In this document: piece after piece, positions 32,398-40,655 of the stretch
How the letters are laid out: each line of letters begins with the position of its first letter
Position numbering within the stretch: the first letter of the stretch is position 1
Source of the DNA: Pseudomonadota bacterium
GTDB taxonomy: Bacteria; Pseudomonadota; Alphaproteobacteria; Rhizobiales; Beijerinckiaceae
NCBI GenBank assembly: GCA_023423995.1
Contig: JAFAEL010000092.1
Span: 1 to 64,000 of the forward strand
Reading direction: 5' to 3'
DNA length: 64,000 nt
Notes under the pieces: model-generated
Told to the model about the DNA's origin: nothing
What the model saw: the letters and a program-made list of their open reading frames with translations, nothing else
Database searches by the model: none
Translations under genes and position numbers: made by a program

Positions 32398-32620
32398 AGG
32401 CTTCGTCGTCCTCTGGGCTGCTCCATTCCGTGAAGGTGGCGAACGGATCCTCCTGAAGCTCCGGACCCGCCTTCTCGATGCGCACGACGTCGTCTTCGAT
32501 GATGTAGCGGAGACGGTCACCGGCGGCGATCCCGAGGCGCTCGCGCACCTCGGCAGGGAGCACCGTCTGGCTCTTCACCGAGACCTTCGAAAAGGCGACT
32601 GCTCGCGACGCTCGGCCCAT
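32384..32620 (-). CDS. AbrB/MazE-type antitoxin
   Basis: A 78-residue protein with an N-terminal SpoVT/AbrB swapped-hairpin DNA-binding domain (KVSVKSQTVLPAEVRERLGI, then GDRLRYIIEDDVVRIEK). An acidic C-terminal tail (WSSPEDDEAFADL) follows, typical of antitoxins that thread into the toxin groove. Such proteins neutralise the toxin and repress their own promoter. It starts 31 bases after the murB stop (ATG at 32620), so it probably lies inside the cell-wall operon. Confidence 0.88.
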   Translation of the reverse strand: MGRASRAVAFSKVSVKSQTVLPAEVRERLGIAAGDRLRYIIEDDVVRIEKAGPELQEDPFATFTEWSSPEDDEAFADL

Positions 32621-32651
32621 GGCTGCATCTTACCGCCTTACCGTCTTACGT

Positions 32652-33647
32652 CTACTGATCCCCGACCCGCTTGATCTCCCATTCGAGCTCCACGCCCGAG
32701 GTCTCGCGCACGCGGCGGCGGACTTCCTCGCCGAGCGCCTCGATCTCGGCCGCCGTCGCCTTGCCGTGATTGATCAGGAAGTTGCAGTGGAGCTCGGAGA
32801 CCTGGGCATCGCCGATGCGGAGCCCGCGGCAGCCGGCCTGGTCCACGAGTTCCCACGCCTTCCGGCCCGGCGGGTTCTTGAAGGTCGACCCTCCCGTGCG
32901 GGTGTTCACCGGCTGCGTGGCGGAGCGCGCATCCGTGATGGCGCTCATGGCGGCGAGGATCGCGTCCGGCTCGCCCGGGCGGCCCTCGAAAAGCGCCTCC
33001 GTGAAGATGTACTCGGCGGGCGCGCCGCAATGGCGATAGCTGAACGCCATCTCGGCCTTCGAGACCACATGGGCCCTGCCCTGCCGGTCGAGCGCACGCG
33101 CCTCGGCGAGGACGTCCGCGGTCTCGCCGCCATAGGCGCCGCCATTCATGCGCAGCGCGCCCCCGATCGCGCCCGGAATGCCGCGCAGGAAGGTGAGCCC
33201 GTCGATGCCGGCCTCTGCGGCCGCGCGGGCGACCTTCACGTCCGGCGCGCCGGCGCCGGCGCAGATGCGATGGCCGGCTTCCACCGTCACCTCCGCGAAG
33301 GCCTTGCCGAGGCGGATGACGACGCCCCGGATCCCGCCGTCGCGGATCAGGAGATTCGAGCCGAGCCCGACGACGAGGACCGGGATCTCCGCCGGGCAGC
33401 CGGCCAGGAACAGGGCAAGGTCCGCCTCGTCCGCCGGCGTGAACAGCACCTCGGCCGGACCGCCGGTGCGAAACCAGGAGAGAGGAGCCGTCGGGGCCTC
33501 GGCCTGCAACATCCCGCGCAGGCCGGGGATAAGACGGGCGAGCTCGCTTGCGAGGGCAACCTCTTCTCCCCGCAAGCGGGGAGAAGTCGAGTCGCTCGCC
33601 AGAGCGACCGGATGAGGGGCAAGCATGGTGGCGCCGATGTCGCTCAT
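32652..33647 (-). CDS. murB: UDP-N-acetylenolpyruvoylglucosamine reductase MurB with repeat-encoded N-terminus
   Basis: An FAD enzyme that reduces enolpyruvyl-UDP-GlcNAc to UDP-MurNAc. It is 331 residues. The FAD region is APLSWFRTGGPAEVLF and VVGLGSNLLIRDGG; GIPGAIGGALRMNGGAYG and STFKNPPG (catalytic serine region) are intact. The first 30 or so residues are unlike MurB: residues about 10-29 (APHPVALASDSTSPRLRGEE region) are encoded by an arm of a palindromic element, and residues 1-9 come from the spacer between its arms. Family homology starts at about residue 32 (ASELARLIPGLRG). No normal start codon lies between the element and the conserved fold, apart from a Met at residue 46 that would cut into it. 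The ATG overlaps the DUF559 stop (ATGA). Confidence 0.95.
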   Translation of the reverse strand: MSDIGATMLAPHPVALASDSTSPRLRGEEVALASELARLIPGLRGMLQAEAPTAPLSWFRTGGPAEVLFTPADEADLALFLAGCPAEIPVLVVGLGSNLLIRDGGIRGVVIRLGKAFAEVTVEAGHRICAGAGAPDVKVARAAAEAGIDGLTFLRGIPGAIGGALRMNGGAYGGETADVLAEARALDRQGRAHVVSKAEMAFSYRHCGAPAEYIFTEALFEGRPGEPDAILAAMSAITDARSATQPVNTRTGGSTFKNPPGRKAWELVDQAGCRGLRIGDAQVSELHCNFLINHGKATAAEIEALGEEVRRRVRETSGVELEWEIKRVGDQ

Positions 33648-33692
33648 CGGCCCTCACCCGGACGGCCTTTCCCCGTTTGCGGGAAAAGCGGG
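33563..33692. repeat. Composite palindromic element 1, spanning the murB start and DUF559 end
   Basis: Two arms. Arm A (33563-33620) has a hairpin CTTCTCCCC-GCAAG-CGGGGAGAAG, a second hairpin TCGCTC/GAGCGA, and ends CCGGATGAGGGGC. After a 31-base spacer comes arm B (33652-33692), beginning CCCTCACCCGGACGG and ending in a CCCCG/CGGGG-type hairpin. Arm B is roughly the reverse complement of arm A, so the whole can fold as a large cruciform. The spacer holds the murB start codon and the DUF559 stop. It closely matches the elements at 34053 and 39383. The hallmark sequences resemble rhizobial intergenic mosaic or REP-type elements. Confidence 0.85.
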
Positions 33693-34039
33693 GCGCGCTC
33701 CTCAAGGGCTGCGTAGATCGTGTCGAGCACGCTCGTCATCCTGGCATTCACGTCCGAGTTCCAAAAGCGCAGAACGCGATAGCCGAGCGACGCGAGATAC
33801 GCATCCCGCAGTCGATCGTACTCGCTATCCGCGTGCTGCGACCCGTCAAGCTCGATAACAAGCTTGCGCTCCCGGCAGGCAAAATCAGCGAAGTACGGCC
33901 CGATCGGCTCCTGCCGAACGAACTTGCAGCCGGCAATCTTGCGATTGTTGAGCCGCAACCAGATTTGTCGCTCGACATCCGTCTGCTCGCGCCGAAGATT
34001 GCGAGCTCTTTGAGTCGTCTTCTGGTCGGGGCCGCGCAT
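33644..34039 (-). CDS. DUF559 (Vsr/PD-(D/E)xK-like) nuclease-family protein
   Basis: A 131-residue protein of the DUF559 family, related in fold to very-short-patch repair endonucleases. The core reads ARNLRREQTDVERQIWLRLNN, then GPYFADFACRERKLVIELDGSQH (candidate metal-binding Asp and Glu-x-Asp), then YRVLRFWNSDV. The family is thought to be nuclease-like, but its role is not established. It interrupts the usual murC-murB order. Both ends are bounded by composite palindromic elements, and its last 14 or so residues (LFPQTGKGRPGEGR) are encoded by element 1. The stop overlaps the murB start by ATGA. The start is ATG at 34039. Confidence 0.85.
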   Translation of the reverse strand: MRGPDQKTTQRARNLRREQTDVERQIWLRLNNRKIAGCKFVRQEPIGPYFADFACRERKLVIELDGSQHADSEYDRLRDAYLASLGYRVLRFWNSDVNARMTSVLDTIYAALEERAPLFPQTGKGRPGEGR

Positions 34040-34052
34040 CGGATCCGGCCAT

Positions 34053-34200
34053 CTTCTCCCCGTCTGCGGGGAGAAGTCGAGTCGCTCATCAGAGCGACCG
34101 GACGAGGGGCAGGCGCGAGAAGCGTCGCCGACCGCCCCTCACCCGGACGGCCGCTCCGCGGCCTGCTCGACCTCTCCCCGTTGCACGGGGAGAGGAGGTC
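34053..34200. repeat. Composite palindromic element 2, between murC and DUF559
   Basis: The second copy of the element family, filling almost the whole gap between the murC stop and the DUF559 start. Arm A (34053-34110) is nearly identical to arm A of element 1: CTTCTCCCC hairpin, GTCGAGTCGCTC, GAGCGACCGGA, GAGGGGC. Arm B (34134-34200) starts CCCCTCACCCGGACGGCC and ends with the CCTCTCCCC/GGGGAGAGG hairpin. It has the same orientation as element 1, so the DUF559 gene is bracketed by two direct copies. Confidence 0.85.
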
Positions 34201-34203
34201 GCG

Positions 34204-35622
34204 TCACGCCGCCGCCTGCTCGCCCAGCGCCGCGAGTTCGCCGGGGAGCGCATAGGCCCATTGCGTGATGTTACCGGCGCCGAGGCAGATCACGTAGTCG
34301 CCCGGCTTCGCATGGGCCCGGATGATGCTCGCGAGGTCTTCCGGCTTCTCGAGCGCCATCGCGTTGCGGTGCCCGCGCGACTTCAGGCCGGAGACGAGCG
34401 CGTCGCGGTCGGCCCCTGGGATCGGCAACTCGCCGGCGGCATAGACCGGCGCCACGATGACGGTGTCGGCATCGTTGAAGCAGGTGCAGAACTCGTCGAA
34501 GAGCGAGGACACGCGCGAGTAGCGGTGCGGCTGCACGACGGCGATCACGCAGCCCTCCGTCGAGGCGCGGGCGGCCCGCAGCACCGCTTTGATCTCGACC
34601 GGATGGTGGCCGTAATCGTCGAAGATCGTCACGTCGTTCCACTCGCCCGTGCGGGTGAAGCGCCGCTTCACGCCGCCGAACCCGGCGAGCGCCTTGCGGA
34701 TGTTCTCCGGCGAGACGCCGAGCTCGTGCGCGACCGCAATCGCGGCCGTCGCGTTCAGGGCGTTGTGCGTGCCGGGCATCGGCAGGACGAGATCGGCCAG
34801 CTCGAGCCGGAAACCCGGGCGTCGGTCGCGGATGAGAACCTGGAAGCGGTTCTGGCCGCCCTTCGAATCCACGTCGATGAGCCGGACGTCGGCCTGCGGG
34901 TGCTCGCCGTAGGTGATGACCCGGCGATCCTCGATGCGGCCGACGAGATCCTGCACGATCGGATGGTCGATGCACATCACGGCAAAGCCGTAGAACGGGA
35001 TGTTGTCGATCAGCGACCGGAACGCGTCCTTGATGGCATCGAAAGAGCCGAAATGGTCGAGGTGCTCCGGATCGATGTTGGTGACGATGGCCACGTCGGC
35101 CGGAAGCTTCAGGAAGGTGCCGTCCGATTCGTCGGCCTCGACCACCATCCAGTCGCCCGCGCCCATGCGGGCATTGGTACCGTAGGCGTTGATGATGCCG
35201 CCGTTGATGACGGTCGGGTCGAGCCCGCCCGCATCCAGGAGCGTGGCGACGAGCGAGGTGGTAGTCGTCTTGCCGTGCGTTCCCGCGACCGCGACGCACG
35301 ACTTGAACCGCATAAGCTCGGCCAGCATCTCGGCGCGGCGCACGACGGGCAGGCGGCGCTCGCGTGCGGCCGCGAGCTCGGGATTGTTCCGCTTGATGGC
35401 CGTCGAGACCACGACGACCTCGGCCTCGTCGACGTTCTTCGCCTCATGCCCGATGAAGGTGCGGATGCCCTTCTCGGCGAGTCGCCGGACGTTGTAATTG
35501 TCCGCGGCATCGGAGCCCTGGACCGTATAGCCGAGGTTGTGCATGACCTCGGCGATGCCGGACATGCCGATGCCGCCGATACCGATGAAATGGATGGGCC
35601 CGAGCTTCGGGGGCAATTTCAT
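34204..35622 (-). CDS. murC: UDP-N-acetylmuramate-L-alanine ligase
   Basis: Adds L-alanine to UDP-MurNAc. It is 472 residues from the ATG at 35622. The N-terminal Rossmann motif is [17 protein letters not shown], and the ATP loop is [10 protein letters not shown] (residues 113-122). The C-terminal ligase domain carries [15 protein letters not shown] and VVQPHRYSR. The start codon overlaps the murG stop (ATGA). The long open frame upstream in this phase is only a shadow of murG. Confidence 0.98.
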   Translation of the reverse strand: MKLPPKLGPIHFIGIGGIGMSGIAEVMHNLGYTVQGSDAADNYNVRRLAEKGIRTFIGHEAKNVDEAEVVVVSTAIKRNNPELAAARERRLPVVRRAEMLAELMRFKSCVAVAGTHGKTTTTSLVATLLDAGGLDPTVINGGIINAYGTNARMGAGDWMVVEADESDGTFLKLPADVAIVTNIDPEHLDHFGSFDAIKDAFRSLIDNIPFYGFAVMCIDHPIVQDLVGRIEDRRVITYGEHPQADVRLIDVDSKGGQNRFQVLIRDRRPGFRLELADLVLPMPGTHNALNATAAIAVAHELGVSPENIRKALAGFGGVKRRFTRTGEWNDVTIFDDYGHHPVEIKAVLRAARASTEGCVIAVVQPHRYSRVSSLFDEFCTCFNDADTVIVAPVYAAGELPIPGADRDALVSGLKSRGHRNAMALEKPEDLASIIRAHAKPGDYVICLGAGNITQWAYALPGELAALGEQAAA

Positions 35623-36743
35623 GATGACGTCTCCTGGTCGGGCACCGGGATCTTGGCCAGGGTGAGAACGACGGAGGCGAGTCGCTCCGCCGCGTCGAGA
35701 ATTCCTGCGCTCTTCGCCGCGCGAGCGGCCTGGGTCAACCCGGACGGGTCCGCGAGCCGCTCTGCAACTTCCCCGGCAAGGCGCTCCGGCGTGAAGTCCG
35801 GCTGCATGATCACGGTCGCGGCGCCGATCTCCGCCAGCGAGCGGGCATTGGCCGCCTGGTCCTGGTCGAGCGCGCCGGGCAGCGGGACGAGGATCGATGG
35901 GCGGCCGATCGCCGCGAGTTCGGCGACCGTGGATGCGCCGGAGCGCCCGATCACGAGATGCGCCGCCGCCATCCGGGCCGGCAGGTCCTTGAAGAAGGGC
36001 GCGACCTCGGCCGCGATCCCGGCCTCCCGGTAGACGCGCCGCACCTCGTCCTGGTCCTCCGGCCGCGCCTGCTGCACGACCGAGAGCCGCGCCCGGGCCT
36101 CCGCGGGAAGCGAGGCGAGCGCCGGCGGGACGATCTCGCTCATGATCCGCGCGCCCTGGCTGCCGCCGAAGGCGAGGATCCGCAGCATGCCGCCGGGTTC
36201 GGGGGCGACATAGGGCGTCGCCGCGGCCTCGAGCACCGCTGGCCGGATCGGGTTGCCGGTGTGGTAGGTCCGGCCCGCCAGGCGCTCGGGCAGGCCGTTG
36301 ACCTTCGGAAAGCCGGTCGCGATGGCGGAGACGCGACCCATGAGGAAGCGGTTTGCACGGCCGATCACGCCGTTCTGCTCGTGGATGAGCGTCGGCACGC
36401 CGCCCGTGGCGGCGGCGAAGACCGGCGGGACGGTCGGGTATCCGCCGAAGCCCACCACGCAATCCGGCTTCAGGCGCCGGATGAGCCGGAGCGCCGCGAG
36501 CACGCCGCGGGCGAGCTTGAGGGCCGCGATCCCCTTGCTGACGACCGAACCGCCGGAGGGTGTGCCCGACGGAATCTGGACCACCTCGCTCGCCGGAAAG
36601 GTTTTGGCGATCTCGGTGACGCGGCTGTCCGTCGCGAGCACCACCCTCACGCCGAGCTTGCCCAGCGCGGTGGCGAGCGACTCGGCCGGGAAGAGGTGCC
36701 CCCCGGTGCCCCCGGCGGCGATCAGGACGGTGCCGCGGCTCAT
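35619..36743 (-). CDS. murG: Lipid II-forming GlcNAc transferase
   Basis: A peripheral GT-B glycosyltransferase that adds GlcNAc to lipid I. It is 374 residues from the ATG at 36743. The N-terminal [14 protein letters not shown] loop, the [18 protein letters not shown] and [13 protein letters not shown] segments, and the C-terminal UDP-binding [37 protein letters not shown] all match. It overlaps ftsW before it and murC after it by four bases each. Confidence 0.98.
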   Translation of the reverse strand: MSRGTVLIAAGGTGGHLFPAESLATALGKLGVRVVLATDSRVTEIAKTFPASEVVQIPSGTPSGGSVVSKGIAALKLARGVLAALRLIRRLKPDCVVGFGGYPTVPPVFAAATGGVPTLIHEQNGVIGRANRFLMGRVSAIATGFPKVNGLPERLAGRTYHTGNPIRPAVLEAAATPYVAPEPGGMLRILAFGGSQGARIMSEIVPPALASLPAEARARLSVVQQARPEDQDEVRRVYREAGIAAEVAPFFKDLPARMAAAHLVIGRSGASTVAELAAIGRPSILVPLPGALDQDQAANARSLAEIGAATVIMQPDFTPERLAGEVAERLADPSGLTQAARAAKSAGILDAAERLASVVLTLAKIPVPDQETSS

Positions 36744-37879
36744 GATCTCCCCGGGCCCGGCATCATGCGGTCGAGCATCTCGGAGCGCGGCCGACGCCGG
36801 GTCAGCGCCACCAGGAAGCCCATCCCGAGCGCGAGCGAGAGGAGCGACGAGCCGCCATAGGAGATGAAGGGCAGCGTCATGCCCTTGGCGGGCATGAGGT
36901 GCACGTTCACCATCATGTTGATGCAGGCCTGAAGGCCGAACATCAGGACGAGGCCGGTCGTGGCGAGCCGGCAGAACAGGTCCTCGCTGCGCCGCGCGAG
37001 CGTCAGGCCGCGCAGCACGATGAAGGCGAAGATGCAGAGGAGGCCCATGCAGGCGATGATGCCGAACTCCTCGGCCGTCACCGCGAAGATGAAGTCGGTA
37101 TGCGCGTCCGGCAGGATCCGCTTCACCGTGCCCTCGCCCGGGCCGCGGCCGAGCCAGCTTCCCTTGGCAAAGGCCTCCAGGGCGGTGTCGACCTGGAAGG
37201 TGTCGCCCGAGGACTTGTCGAGGAAGCGCTCGATGCGCTCCTGCACGTGCGGCAGCAGCTTGTAGGCCATGAACACGCCGACCAGCGCCACGCCGCCGAG
37301 CCCGAGCACCCAGAAGAAGTGCAGGCCGGCGACGAAGAAGAGGCCGAGCCACACGGCCGTGATCAGCATCGTCTGCCCGAAATCGGGCTGCAGGATCAGG
37401 GGCAGGATCGTGGCCGGCAGAAGCAGGATCGCCAGGATCGCGCCCTCGTTCCGGCGCGCGCTCTCCGAGAAGGCCCAGGCCGCCAGGACCACGAAGGCGG
37501 GCTTCACGAATTCCGAGGGCTGGATGCCGAAGGAGCCGACCGCGATCCAGCGATGCGCGCCCTTGATCTCCGGGCCGAAATTGATCGCGAGCGCACAGAG
37601 CACCACGCCCGCCGCATAGACGAACAGCGCCAGCCGCCGCACGTGCCGCAGCGACAGGAACGAGACGGCAACCAGGACCATCAAGGCCGGCGCCAGATAG
37701 AGCACCTGGCGATTGACGAAGTGGAATGTCTGCAGCCCCAGCCGTTCCGCGACCGGAGGGCCGCCTCCCATCAGGGCGACGATCCCGGCCACCATCAGGG
37801 CGGCGAGCCCCGCGAGGAGCAGCCGATCGACTGTCCAGAGCCAGTCGCCGACATAGGTGCGTTCAGCGCGCGAAGACAT
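36740..37879 (-). CDS. ftsW: Septal peptidoglycan polymerase FtsW
   Basis: A SEDS-family glycosyltransferase that polymerises lipid II at the septum with FtsI. It is 379 residues with about ten membrane segments. The SEDS motifs [33 protein letters not shown] and the C-terminal [23 protein letters not shown] are present. The start ATG at 37879 lies three bases after the murD stop. Confidence 0.97.
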   Translation of the reverse strand: MSSRAERTYVGDWLWTVDRLLLAGLAALMVAGIVALMGGGPPVAERLGLQTFHFVNRQVLYLAPALMVLVAVSFLSLRHVRRLALFVYAAGVVLCALAINFGPEIKGAHRWIAVGSFGIQPSEFVKPAFVVLAAWAFSESARRNEGAILAILLLPATILPLILQPDFGQTMLITAVWLGLFFVAGLHFFWVLGLGGVALVGVFMAYKLLPHVQERIERFLDKSSGDTFQVDTALEAFAKGSWLGRGPGEGTVKRILPDAHTDFIFAVTAEEFGIIACMGLLCIFAFIVLRGLTLARRSEDLFCRLATTGLVLMFGLQACINMMVNVHLMPAKGMTLPFISYGGSSLLSLALGMGFLVALTRRRPRSEMLDRMMPGPGRS

Positions 37880-37882
37880 GGA

Positions 37883-39373
37883 TCAGCCCCTCATCTCTAC
37901 GCCAGGGAGCGCGCGGACGAGTTCGCGGAAGCCGTCGCCGCGGACCTCGAAATTCGGATATTGGTCGTAGCTCGCGCAGGCGGGCGACAGCAGCACGACC
38001 GGCTCGGCTGCGCCTGAGCGGGATGCGTCCTCCGCCGCGGCGGCGACGGCATTGTCCAGTGTTCCGCAGCGCACGTACGGCACCTCGTTCCCGAGCGAGG
38101 CCGCGAACATCTCCGTCGCGTCCCCGATCAGATAGGCCTTGTCGATCTTGGTGAACAAAGGCCTAAGAGGCTCGATTCCGCCCGCCTTCGCCTTGCCGCC
38201 CAGGATCCAGTGGATCCCCGCTTCGAAGGAGAGGAGCGCCTTCTCGGTCGAATCGGCGTTGGTGGCCTTGGAATCGTTGATGAAGACGACGCGGCCGCGT
38301 CGGCCCACCTCCTCCATCCGGTGAGCAAGGCCCGGGAAGGAGGCGAGACCCGCCTCGATCTCCTCGGGCTGGAGTCCCAGCGCCTCCGCAATGGCGATCG
38401 CGGCCGCGGCATTCTGGGCGTTGTGGGCGCCGCGCAGCGCGCCGATCCCCTTCAGGTCGGCCACCTGGCTGGTGGAGGTCCCGAAGCTCGCGAAAATCTT
38501 CGAGCCCTCGAAATGGTATCCGTCGCCGGGCAGCAGATCCTGGCTGATCGTCAGGACGCGGTGTCCGGATCGGGCAAGGCTCTCGGCGATCGCGCGGCTC
38601 GGCGCGTCGTCGATCCCCACGATGGCGAGTTCCGCGCTGGCTACGAGCCGGGCCTTGATGGCGGCGTAGTTTTCCATCGTGCCGTGCCGGTCGAGATGAT
38701 CCGGCGTGATGTTCATCAGCAGGCCGACAGTCGGGCCATGGCCGACCCGCCCATCCCGGCGGAGGCCGGGATCCAGATCCAACGCCTGCCCCTGGGCCCC
38801 GGCCTCTGCCGAAGTGACCGGCGGCGGAGAACCGAAGCTCGGCGTCAGGTCGATCTGGAAGCTCGACATCTCGATCACGTGCACGCGCGACGGCGCGGGC
38901 GGTTCGAGCGACAGGATGGCGGTACCGATATTGCCGCCCATCTGCACGTCGTAGCCGGCCGTGCGCAGGACATGGGCAACGAGGGCCGTCGTCGTCGACT
39001 TGCCGTTGGTCCCCGTGATGGCGACGAACGGCGCGTCGGGAGCGATCTTCGCGCGCTCGCGGCAGAACAGCTCGATGTCGCCGATGATCTCGACGCCGGC
39101 AGCCGTGGCGAGCTCAACCGTCCAGTGTGGCTCGGGGTGAGTCAGCGGGACGCCGGGCGTCAGCACGAAGCCGGCGAAGTCCGACCAGTCCGCACTGCGC
39201 AGGTCGAAGGTCGTGAGCCCCGCCGCATGCGCCTTTTCGATGCTCTTCGGGTTGTCGTCGAAGGCGAGGACATCCGCCCCGCCCGCCTTGAGGGCGAGCG
39301 CGGTCGCGATGCCGGACCCGCCGAGGCCGAACAGGGCGAGCTTCCGCCCTTCCATGCAGGTGATGGGGGTCAT
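37883..39373 (-). CDS. murD: UDP-N-acetylmuramoylalanine-D-glutamate ligase with an in-frame repeat insertion
   Basis: Adds D-glutamate to UDP-MurNAc-L-Ala. It is 496 residues from the ATG at 39373, about 30 longer than expected. The ATP loop is [11 protein letters not shown] (119-129), [12 protein letters not shown] is at 165-176, [13 protein letters not shown] at 221-233, and [11 protein letters not shown] lies near 390. Between ...[10 protein letters not shown] and [13 protein letters not shown] is an extra segment of about 34 residues (180-213) encoded by a palindromic repeat ([20 protein letters not shown]). The reading frame is kept and both flanks are normal, so the enzyme is probably active. 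A start at ATG 39355 (MEGRK) is possible. Confidence 0.96.
   Translation of the reverse strand: MTPITCMEGRKLALFGLGGSGIATALALKAGGADVLAFDDNPKSIEKAHAAGLTTFDLRSADWSDFAGFVLTPGVPLTHPEPHWTVELATAAGVEIIGDIELFCRERAKIAPDAPFVAITGTNGKSTTTALVAHVLRTAGYDVQMGGNIGTAILSLEPPAPSRVHVIEMSSFQIDLTPSFGSPPPVTSAEAGAQGQALDLDPGLRRDGRVGHGPTVGLLMNITPDHLDRHGTMENYAAIKARLVASAELAIVGIDDAPSRAIAESLARSGHRVLTISQDLLPGDGYHFEGSKIFASFGTSTSQVADLKGIGALRGAHNAQNAAAAIAIAEALGLQPEEIEAGLASFPGLAHRMEEVGRRGRVVFINDSKATNADSTEKALLSFEAGIHWILGGKAKAGGIEPLRPLFTKIDKAYLIGDATEMFAASLGNEVPYVRCGTLDNAVAAAAEDASRSGAAEPVVLLSPACASYDQYPNFEVRGDGFRELVRALPGVEMRG
38735..38836. repeat. Palindromic repeat inserted in frame within murD
   Basis: About 102 bases (34 codons) with no counterpart in normal MurD. 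On the plus strand one arm reads CATCCCGGCGGAGGCCGGGATCC (quoted as two parts: CATCCCGGCGGAGG then CCGGGATCC), and the other arm (about 38797-38818) is an imperfect reverse complement. Translated on the minus strand it gives the AEAG...LDPGLRRDG pattern. That is the peptide reading of a widespread alphaproteobacterial REP repeat. It is a different family from the composite elements at murB and mraY. Confidence 0.82.
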
Positions 39374-39382
39374 GGGGCGCGC

Positions 39383-39545
39383 ATCTCCTCGCCCCGCGCA
39401 GCGGGGAGAGGTCGAGCAGGCCGCGGCAGCGGCCGCCCGGGTGAGGGGCATGAGCCAGCGAGGCTCGTCGTCGTTCCCTTGCCCCTCATCCGGTCGCGCC
39501 GACGCGCGACTCGACTTCTCCCCCTCAATGACGGGGAGAAGAACA
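39383..39545. repeat. Composite palindromic element 3, between mraY and murD
   Basis: The third copy of the family. Arm A (about 39383-39452) has the CTCGCCCCG/CGGGGAGAGG hairpin, TCGAG, a GGCCGC/GCGGCC hairpin, CCGGGTGAGGGGC. Arm B (about 39481-39545) reads TTGCCCCTCATCCGG, a TCGCG/CGCGA hairpin, CTCGACTTCTCCCC and GGGGAGAAG. The two arms are inverted relative to each other. It fills most of the 193-base gap between the mraY stop and the murD start. Confidence 0.85.
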
Positions 39546-39566
39546 CGCCCGAGCTCGGCCCGCCCA

Positions 39567-40649
39567 TCACCGCAGCTTCAGGGTCGAGAGGCCGACGAGC
39601 GCGAGCAGGACGGCGATGATCCAGAAGCGGATCACGACCTGCGGCTCTGTCCAGCCGAGTTGCTCGAAATGGTGGTGGATCGGCGCCATCTTGAAGACGC
39701 GCTTGCCGGTCAGCTTGAAAGACGCGACCTGGATGATGACGGACAGCGCTTCCAGCACGAACAGGCCGCCCACGATCGCGAGCACGATCTCGTGCTTGGT
39801 CGCGACCGCGATCGTGCCCAGGAGCCCACCGAGGGCGAGCGAACCCGTGTCGCCCATGAAGACCTGCGCGGGCGGCGCGTTGAACCACAGGAAGCCGAGG
39901 CCCGAGCCGAGGAGCGCCCCGCAGAGCACCGCGAGCTCGCCCGTGCCGGGCACGAAGCGGATCTGCAGGTAGTTCGAGAAGATCGCGTTTCCGGCCAGAT
40001 AGGCCACGAAGCCGAAGCTCGCGCCCGCGATCATCACGGGCACGATCGCGAGGCCGTCGAGCCCGTCCGTCAGGTTCACGGCGTTGCCGGCGCCCACGAT
40101 GACGAGGGCCCCGAACGCGATGTAGAACCAGCCGAAGTCGATCAGCAGATCCTTCGCGAAAGGCACCGACAGCTTGTTCGCCAGGCCCGGCGTCGCAATG
40201 AAGGCGATCATCAGGCAGGCGGCGCCTGCGATCAGGAATTCGAGCAGGAGCCGGCTCTTGCCGGAAAAACCCCTGTGCGACTGCTTCGTGACCTTCAGGT
40301 AGTCGTCGTAGAACCCGATCGACCCGAAGCCGAGCGTCACGAAGACGACCACCCAGACATACAGGTTCGCCGGGTTGGCCCAGAGGAGGGTGGCGACCAG
40401 TACGCCCGCAAGGATCATCAGCCCGCCCATCGTCGGCGTGCCGCGCTTGGTCAGGTGGGATTGCGGCCCATCCTCACGGATCGGCTGCCCCTTGCCCTGG
40501 CGGATGCGCAGCACCGAGATCGCGGCCGGGCCGAGCCAGAATACGAAGAGGAGCGCCGTCGCGATGGCGCCTCCCGTGCGGAAGGTGAGATAGCGGAAGA
40601 CGTTCAGCGGCGAGAAGTAGCCGCTGAGATCCGCCAGGAAGTACAGCAT
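39567..40649 (-). CDS. mraY: Phospho-N-acetylmuramoyl-pentapeptide transferase
   Basis: Makes lipid I on the inner membrane by moving phospho-MurNAc-pentapeptide to undecaprenyl phosphate. It is 360 residues with about ten membrane helices. The motifs are [34 protein letters not shown] (the DDxxK catalytic area), [12 protein letters not shown] and [13 protein letters not shown]. The C-terminus carries [11 protein letters not shown]. The start ATG at 40649 is six bases after the murF stop. Confidence 0.98.
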   Translation of the reverse strand: MLYFLADLSGYFSPLNVFRYLTFRTGGAIATALLFVFWLGPAAISVLRIRQGKGQPIREDGPQSHLTKRGTPTMGGLMILAGVLVATLLWANPANLYVWVVVFVTLGFGSIGFYDDYLKVTKQSHRGFSGKSRLLLEFLIAGAACLMIAFIATPGLANKLSVPFAKDLLIDFGWFYIAFGALVIVGAGNAVNLTDGLDGLAIVPVMIAGASFGFVAYLAGNAIFSNYLQIRFVPGTGELAVLCGALLGSGLGFLWFNAPPAQVFMGDTGSLALGGLLGTIAVATKHEIVLAIVGGLFVLEALSVIIQVASFKLTGKRVFKMAPIHHHFEQLGWTEPQVVIRFWIIAVLLALVGLSTLKLR

Positions 40650-40655
40650 TTGAGG

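Noticed and set aside
33644..34039. Vsr mismatch endonuclease
   Set aside because: The fold is related, but the protein matches DUF559 in length and motifs, and no DNA cytosine methyltransferase gene is nearby.
33563..34200. CRISPR array at the repeats near murB
   Set aside because: There are only two composite palindromes, they differ in their inner sequences, and a gene lies between them. There are no regular spacers and no cas genes.
34204..36462. murC extended to 752 residues
   Set aside because: The extra N-terminal part lies over murG in another phase and is unlike any MurC. The ATG at 35622 overlaps the murG stop and fits the family.
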